DNA of 64,000 nt from contig JOAZ01000011.1 in assembly GCA_000720535.1 (NCBI GenBank), positions 1 to 64,000 on the forward strand, in the 5' to 3' direction. This document shows positions 60,123 through 64,000 of the stretch, in pieces. Every line of letters begins with the position of its first letter. The stretch's first letter is position 1. The position numbers and the translations under genes are program-made. The DNA comes from Streptomyces halstedii. Its GTDB lineage: Bacteria; Actinomycetota; Actinomycetes; Streptomycetales; Streptomycetaceae. The notes under the pieces are model-generated. The model had not been told where the DNA came from and ran no database searches. It was given only the letters and a program-made list of their open reading frames with translations.

Positions 60123-62068
60123 GCCAGTCCCTTCCGCCGGTCGCCCCGTCGGTGACCGCCGAGCTGATCGCGGCGCTGTCGCCCCGGCTGAGCAAGCGCC
60201 TGGACGGGGGCGTCGGCAAGCTGGCCGGCCTGCCCGTCGTCCGGGACGGCGACACAGCGCGTATCGCGCTCGACGACACCACCGCGGTCGAACTCCACGC
60301 GCCGGGCGGCGTGGTGCGCAGCGCCGACGCGATCCGCTGCGGCTGCCTGCTGGCCCCCGCCTGTCTGCACCGCGCCGCCGCGGCATCGGCCGCGCCGATC
60401 GCCGCGCCCGGTCCCGGCACCGATGCCGTGGACCCGCACGCCGACCTCCCGTCGCCGCCCGTGGCCTCCGCACCCACCGACTCCGGAACCGGCCCGCCGG
60501 GCCCCGCACCCGCGCCGGTACAGGCGCGGCCGACTCCTCCCGCGCAACGGGACCCGGGCGTTCGGCCGGACACGGCAGGGCGACCCGGCACCGGGGTACC
60601 GCCGGCCGCGGCGACGGCGGACGGACCGGCGGCGGAGGTCTCCGACAGCGCCACACCGAACCAGCGCACGGCCGCCCGTGCGCTGTACGACGCCGCGGCC
60701 GCCGTGCTGGAGGCGGGCACCGACGGGTCCGGTGCCGTGCTCCAGGCCGAGTTGCTGCGTGCCGCGCACACCGCCCGGACGGCGGGGCTCCCCCGGCCCG
60801 CCGCCGCGGCGGTCTCCGTGGTCAACGCGGTGCGCGCGGCCCGTGGCGCCGACCCGGCGTACCGCCTCACCGACCTGGTGTCCGCGCTCCGCGACACGCT
60901 GGCCGCGTCCCACCGGATACCGGCGGCGACCGGCGGGGAACTGACCGCGCTGCGGGGCACCTCGCGGCAGCCGTACGTACCGGACGGCTCGCTGCGCCTG
61001 TACGGCCTCTTCTGCGAGCCGGTGCTGACCGCGACCGGATACGCGGGGGCCGTGACGTGGACCGCGGACTCTGGGGGGCGCCTCTACACGGTGTCCGATG
61101 TGGCGCCGGGGGGAGTCGGCCGGGCGGTGGGCGCGGCGGACCGCGCGGTACGTATCGGTGACACGGCACTGACACACCGCGAGTTGTCCCGCGCTGGCCT
61201 CGCGGTGTCCGGCGCCACCGTCTCTCCGACCGGGCGGCTCGGCGCGGGTGCGAGGGTCCGGGCGGTGCGGGCCTCCGGTGCCGACTGGAACGGGCCGCCC
61301 CTCGACCACCTGTGGGCCGTACCCGTCGCCGAGCAGGTCTCTCGCGCGCTGGACGGCGACGGGCACGGTCTGCTCTTCCTCGACATCGTGATCCTGGGCA
61401 CGGTGCATGAGGCGGCAGGCGACGTCCTGCTCGCCGACTGCGACGGGCTGCCGGTCCGGCTGGCCGTCGCCCACGACGATCCGGGGCTCCCCCACCGCGA
61501 CAACTTCCGGCACCTGGCGGCCGCCCGGGGTGCTCGGCTGCGCGCCGTCGCCCGGCTCAGCCCGGCACCGCACGCACGCGCCCTGCTCCTCGCGACGGGC
61601 CACCCCACGGATCCGGGCGCCCGGGTGGACCTGGGCCTGGACCGGCTCCAGCACGCCGACCTGCCGGCCCTCCCACCGCCCTCACCCACGGCGGCGCCGC
61701 CCGGAGCCGACGAGGCTCCGCTGCACCTGCTGAGCCGTCGCGTCCACCAGGCCGCTTCCGGCGGCCGCCGGGTACTGGCGTTCCCTGGCGCCGGGTCGGC
61801 AGACGGCAACCGCCTGCGCGGATGCGGTCTCGCCACCGCGGCGGAGCTGCTGGACGCCTTGCGGACAGCCGCCGCAGAGCGCGCCCGTGATCCGTTCGGC
61901 CGTCTCCTGCCCGCCGACACGGGCCTGTTCGCCCGCGCCTGGCTCGCCGCGGCCCGGTACACGCAAGAGATCGACCGCGCATGGTGTGCCGCCGCCTGGA
62001 ACGCCGTGCGGGCCACCGCCCCCGCACCGGCGCCCCGTAGGAACCGCCCGCACGACCCCGGCCGGTGA
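60119..62068 (+). CDS. SWIM zinc-finger protein, last gene of the MoxR/VWA operon
   Basis: A 649-residue protein. Near residues 74-85 it has CGCLLAPACLHR, a CxC-x6-CxH SWIM zinc finger, after LIAALSPRLSKRLDGG. A Pro/Ala-rich linker (about 90-180) is followed by helical and beta parts with no recognised catalytic motif (VLQAELLRAAHTARTAGL; LFLDIVILGTVHEAAGDVLLADCDG). SWIM fingers bind DNA or protein. It overlaps the VWA gene by 4 bases. E. coli YehQ, at the end of the yeh locus, also has a SWIM finger. Confidence 0.9.
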   Translation: MSQSLPPVAPSVTAELIAALSPRLSKRLDGGVGKLAGLPVVRDGDTARIALDDTTAVELHAPGGVVRSADAIRCGCLLAPACLHRAAAASAAPIAAPGPGTDAVDPHADLPSPPVASAPTDSGTGPPGPAPAPVQARPTPPAQRDPGVRPDTAGRPGTGVPPAAATADGPAAEVSDSATPNQRTAARALYDAAAAVLEAGTDGSGAVLQAELLRAAHTARTAGLPRPAAAAVSVVNAVRAARGADPAYRLTDLVSALRDTLAASHRIPAATGGELTALRGTSRQPYVPDGSLRLYGLFCEPVLTATGYAGAVTWTADSGGRLYTVSDVAPGGVGRAVGAADRAVRIGDTALTHRELSRAGLAVSGATVSPTGRLGAGARVRAVRASGADWNGPPLDHLWAVPVAEQVSRALDGDGHGLLFLDIVILGTVHEAAGDVLLADCDGLPVRLAVAHDDPGLPHRDNFRHLAAARGARLRAVARLSPAPHARALLLATGHPTDPGARVDLGLDRLQHADLPALPPPSPTAAPPGADEAPLHLLSRRVHQAASGGRRVLAFPGAGSADGNRLRGCGLATAAELLDALRTAAAERARDPFGRLLPADTGLFARAWLAAARYTQEIDRAWCAAAWNAVRATAPAPAPRRNRPHDPGR

Positions 62069-62458
62069 CGTCGCATTCCTCGCGTCCGCTCCGGCCGCCC
62101 GGCCCTCGATACGGGCTCGCGTGGGCGCCCGTACCGGCTTCGGACATGAGGTGGGGAGCCGTCCGTACGTGACGAACCGAGGAGATGGCGGGGGCGGTCG
62201 TCCGGCCGCTCCCGGACGGCACCTCCTACGCCACCGGCACGGTGACGACGATCGCGGGCGGGATGTGAGCACGGGCGTTTACGCCGCCTCGGGGCACGGG
62301 CCTCGGGCACGCTCGGATCAGCCTCCCGGCCCGCGTCCCGCCACTGCGGACCTCGCCCTCCGTCGCATCCCCCGGACCCTGAACCGGAGCGTCGCGGCGC
62401 TCGCGGACGCGAAGCCCGCCCGAGCGCCTTGTGCGTGTACCCGGCCGCCCGAAGGCGG
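62069..62458. other. intergenic region downstream of the MoxR/VWA operon
   Basis: About 390 bases without a coding frame that I trust. No strong hairpin was seen immediately after the SWIM gene. Confidence 0.4.
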
Positions 62459-62599
62459 TCAGCGCCTCGGATCCGTGCCGCGTTGCCCCGTACTGGCGTC
62501 GATCCGGGCGATCTCCACCCGGGCCCGCGCGATGACCGCGGCCAATCCGACGACACACACGCCGAGAAGTACCATCACGAACGCGGTAGTACCGGCCAT
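62459..62599 (-). CDS. 46-residue single-span membrane peptide
   Basis: A short gene: ATG at 62599 with GGAGGGCGGGC just upstream, stop TGA at 62459-62461. The protein starts MAGTTAFVMVLLGVCVVGLA, a single transmembrane helix of about 22 residues, followed by a positively charged tail (IARARVEIARIDAST, ending RGTDPRR), so the C-terminus should face the cytoplasm. A TTGACA lies just upstream of the ribosome site. Its size and topology are those of small membrane regulators; the function is unknown. Confidence 0.55.
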   Translation of the reverse strand: MAGTTAFVMVLLGVCVVGLAAVIARARVEIARIDASTGQRGTDPRR

Positions 62600-63117
62600 G
62601 CCCGCCCTCCATCCCCGTCACAGCAAGTGTCAAGTGCACTACAACGAGCATGCCCACCCGGGGCCACCCCGGAACCGCCCCGTTCGAGCTACCACCAGCA
62701 CATATGACTGTATGTCACTGGACCGTGATCTCTGCGAGCATGAGGCTGCGTCACCCTACGCACTCCACACGTCCCGGCCCTCGCCGGCACCTGCCCTTGC
62801 GCTGACGCCTCCGGGCCCGCCTCGCCCCAGCCCCTCAGCTCGACCAACTCGACTTTCACGCAGCACCATTTCTCCCCCTTGCCCACCCCGCACGGAGGGG
62901 CCCAGGGGCGACGGCGACCTGTCCCACCGTGCGCGGTGACCGGCACCCGTCCAGGCCGGCCGCGAGCCTGCCGGGCCGGATCGCGTGGTCGGGTTCGTCG
63001 AGCTGAGGGGCGGCACCCGAGCACGCGCCCACGCCGCCAGGATCCCGCGAACGGCTGTTCCATCCACGGACGCACATCACCTGACGCGACCGGCTGGACG
63101 CGCGCGTTCCGCGCCGA
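62600..63117. other. 518-bp region without recognised genes
   Basis: Rich in C on the plus strand, with no frame of good coding bias. It contains the likely promoter of the small membrane peptide on the minus strand and ends at the 51-bp inverted repeat. Confidence 0.45.
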
Positions 63118-63168
63118 CTAGGTGTATTGATCACCAGCGTTAACAACGCTCGTGATCAATACACCTAG
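63118..63168. terminator. 51-bp AT-rich inverted repeat at the end of tetR
   Basis: Arms of 24 bases: CTAGGTGTATTGATCAC (63118-63134), one mismatched base, AGCGTT, a 3-base AAC turn, then the full complement ending in CTAG at 63168. The tetR stop codon (TAG on the minus strand, 63165-63167) lies inside the arm. The arms are much AT-richer than the surroundings. It probably terminates tetR, but its length is unusual. Confidence 0.7.
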
Positions 63169-63797
63169 CGGGACGCCGGGTCCGCGGGCAGGGCCCGGCC
63201 ACGGACCAGCGGCAGGAAGACCTCGTCGACGATCTCGGTCAGGACCGCATCCGGCACCGCCGGTGCGCCCCGCACGACGTACTCGTTGCGCAGCAGTGCC
63301 GTCGGCGCGGACGTGACGCGCGGGTGCAGTGCCTCGGGTTCGGCCTCCCCCCGGGCGACGGCCCGGCCGATGACGGTCAGCCAGGCCGCCTCGATCGCGC
63401 TGCCGCCGGCCTCGCCGCGCAGCTCGGACAGCAGTTCCGGGGCACCGTCGGCCGCGGCGAACAGGCCGCGCAGGATCTCACCCAACGGCGAGGACCAGGT
63501 GCTGTTCGCGCCGCGCAGCAGCGCGAGGGCGTCACCTCGCAGCGAGCCGGTGTCCGGCACCGCCGTCCGCTCCGCGGCCAGGCGGCGGTAGGCGGCCACC
63601 GCGAGGGCGAGGCGGTGCGGCCAGCGCCGGTAGAGCGCGTTCTTGTTCGTCCCGGCTCTTCGGGCGACCTTGTCCATGGTCAGACCTGCCACGCCGTCCT
63701 CGGCGAGCACCTCGGCCGCCGCGGTGAGGATGGCCTCTTCCAGTTCGGCACCGCGCCGCCGTGTCACCGCGGTGGCCTGCCGTTCGACCGGCTCCAC
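63165..63797 (-). CDS. TetR-family regulator
   Basis: A 210-residue regulator starting at GTG 63797. The helix-turn-helix is AILTAAAEVLAEDGVAGLTMDKVARRAGTNKNALYRRWPHR region (about 22-62), with the TetR_C-type ligand domain after it. It is divergent from the gene starting at 63921; the 123-base space holds two inverted repeats, so it likely represses that gene and itself. A strong hairpin overlaps its stop. Confidence 0.93.
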   Translation of the reverse strand: MEPVERQATAVTRRRGAELEEAILTAAAEVLAEDGVAGLTMDKVARRAGTNKNALYRRWPHRLALAVAAYRRLAAERTAVPDTGSLRGDALALLRGANSTWSSPLGEILRGLFAAADGAPELLSELRGEAGGSAIEAAWLTVIGRAVARGEAEPEALHPRVTSAPTALLRNEYVVRGAPAVPDAVLTEIVDEVFLPLVRGRALPADPASR

Positions 63798-63831
63798 AGA
63801 CCGCCCTCCACTCCTGCGCCCCGTCCATACG

Positions 63832-63899
63832 GTACGGATCGTACGCCATGTGGTGCCGCAGAGCGTACTCTGCTACACCTATACGGTACTTCAAGTACC
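63832..63899. promoter_or_regulatory. two inverted repeats between tetR and the divergent gene
   Basis: GTACG-GAT-CGTAC (63832-63844) and GGTACTT-C-AAGTACC (63885-63899), the second next to a CTATAC box resembling a -10 element and 21 bases before the ATG at 63921. Both fit TetR operators; the second would block the divergent promoter. Confidence 0.6.
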
Positions 63900-63920
63900 C
63901 TAGCTTCGGGAGAAGCCTCC

Positions 63921-64000
63921 ATGCGCGCCCTCGGGATCAACTACGACACCGGCTTCACCTCGGCCGGGACCACCACCCACGAGCCGTTCGACCCTGCCGC
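63921..64000 (+). CDS. N-terminus of an uncharacterised protein, cut by the window end
   Basis: Only 26 complete codons are visible: MRALGINYDTGFTSAGTTTH, continuing to a Pro-Ala. A GGGAGAAG ribosome site precedes ATG 63921. The opening strand followed by NYDTGF recalls a family of TIM-barrel-like actinomycete proteins sometimes named abortive-infection proteins, but the piece is too short to be sure. It is divergent from and probably controlled by the TetR protein. Confidence 0.6.
   Translation, partial: MRALGINYDTGFTSAGTTTHEPFDPA

Overview
The window has the GC content, the strong G/C bias at third codon positions, the frequent GTG starts and the gene families of a Streptomyces or close relative: conservon modules, a bacterial terpene synthase, a mycothiol-type reductase and paired IclR, TetR and AraC regulators. 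No rRNA, tRNA, CRISPR array or intact transposase was seen. Many neighbouring genes are translationally coupled (ATGA or GTGA overlaps). Several stretches hold decayed genes, so this looks like accessory, chromosome-arm-like DNA.

Layout. 1-5.5 kb is a gene graveyard: a MazG-like fragment, a doubly frameshifted gene, an OLD-family ATPase/nuclease that has lost its C-terminus, and a P-loop NTPase broken in a GT repeat. 5.6-9.2 kb holds a DrrAB-type ABC exporter, a DsbA/mycothiol-reductase-like protein and a MarR regulator, with relics of an aromatic-polyketide ketoreductase and an NmrA-type reductase between them. 9.2-15.7 kb carries unclassified streptomycete proteins and a methyltransferase. 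15.7-18.3 kb is a NarL-type two-component system whose kinase has an extra C-terminal domain.

18.4-31.1 kb is a catabolic island with two modules. The minus-strand module (two SnoaL-like proteins, KstD-like flavoprotein, two short-chain dehydrogenases, MHS-type transporter) looks suited to a steroid-like or alicyclic substrate. The plus-strand module is the homogentisate end of tyrosine catabolism (hmgA, an unknown gene, fahA, scoA, scoB). Each has its own IclR regulator, and both promoter regions carry the same three-half-site operator (CGCACA / GTGCG-N5-CGCACA). 31.4-41.2 kb holds stress and redox genes (Usp, an HTH-flavin-domain protein, a PPDK relic, a PP2C-like protein, a PPOX-ferredoxin reductase fusion) and several regulators. 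41.2-43.0 kb is almost gene-free and contains a miniature inverted-repeat element related to one at 11.2 kb.

43.0-48.5 kb is a terpene synthase facing a conservon (kinase-like CvnA, roadblock CvnB, DUF742 CvnC, GTPase CvnD, P450 CvnE). Four evenly spaced TGAC-N5-GTCAGGC repeats lie between the convergent genes, and the P450 lacks the normally invariant ExxR arginine.

49.3-62.1 kb is the most striking locus: five co-directional genes spanning 12.8 kb that encode a DUF4132 protein, a 1662-residue unknown protein, a MoxR AAA+ ATPase, a DUF5682-VWA fusion and a SWIM zinc-finger protein. It resembles an elaborated version of the uncharacterised E. coli yehI-yehL-yehM-yehP-yehQ locus and looks like one multiprotein MoxR/VWA machine. 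The window ends with a tiny membrane protein, a 51-bp inverted repeat, a TetR regulator and the start of a divergent gene.
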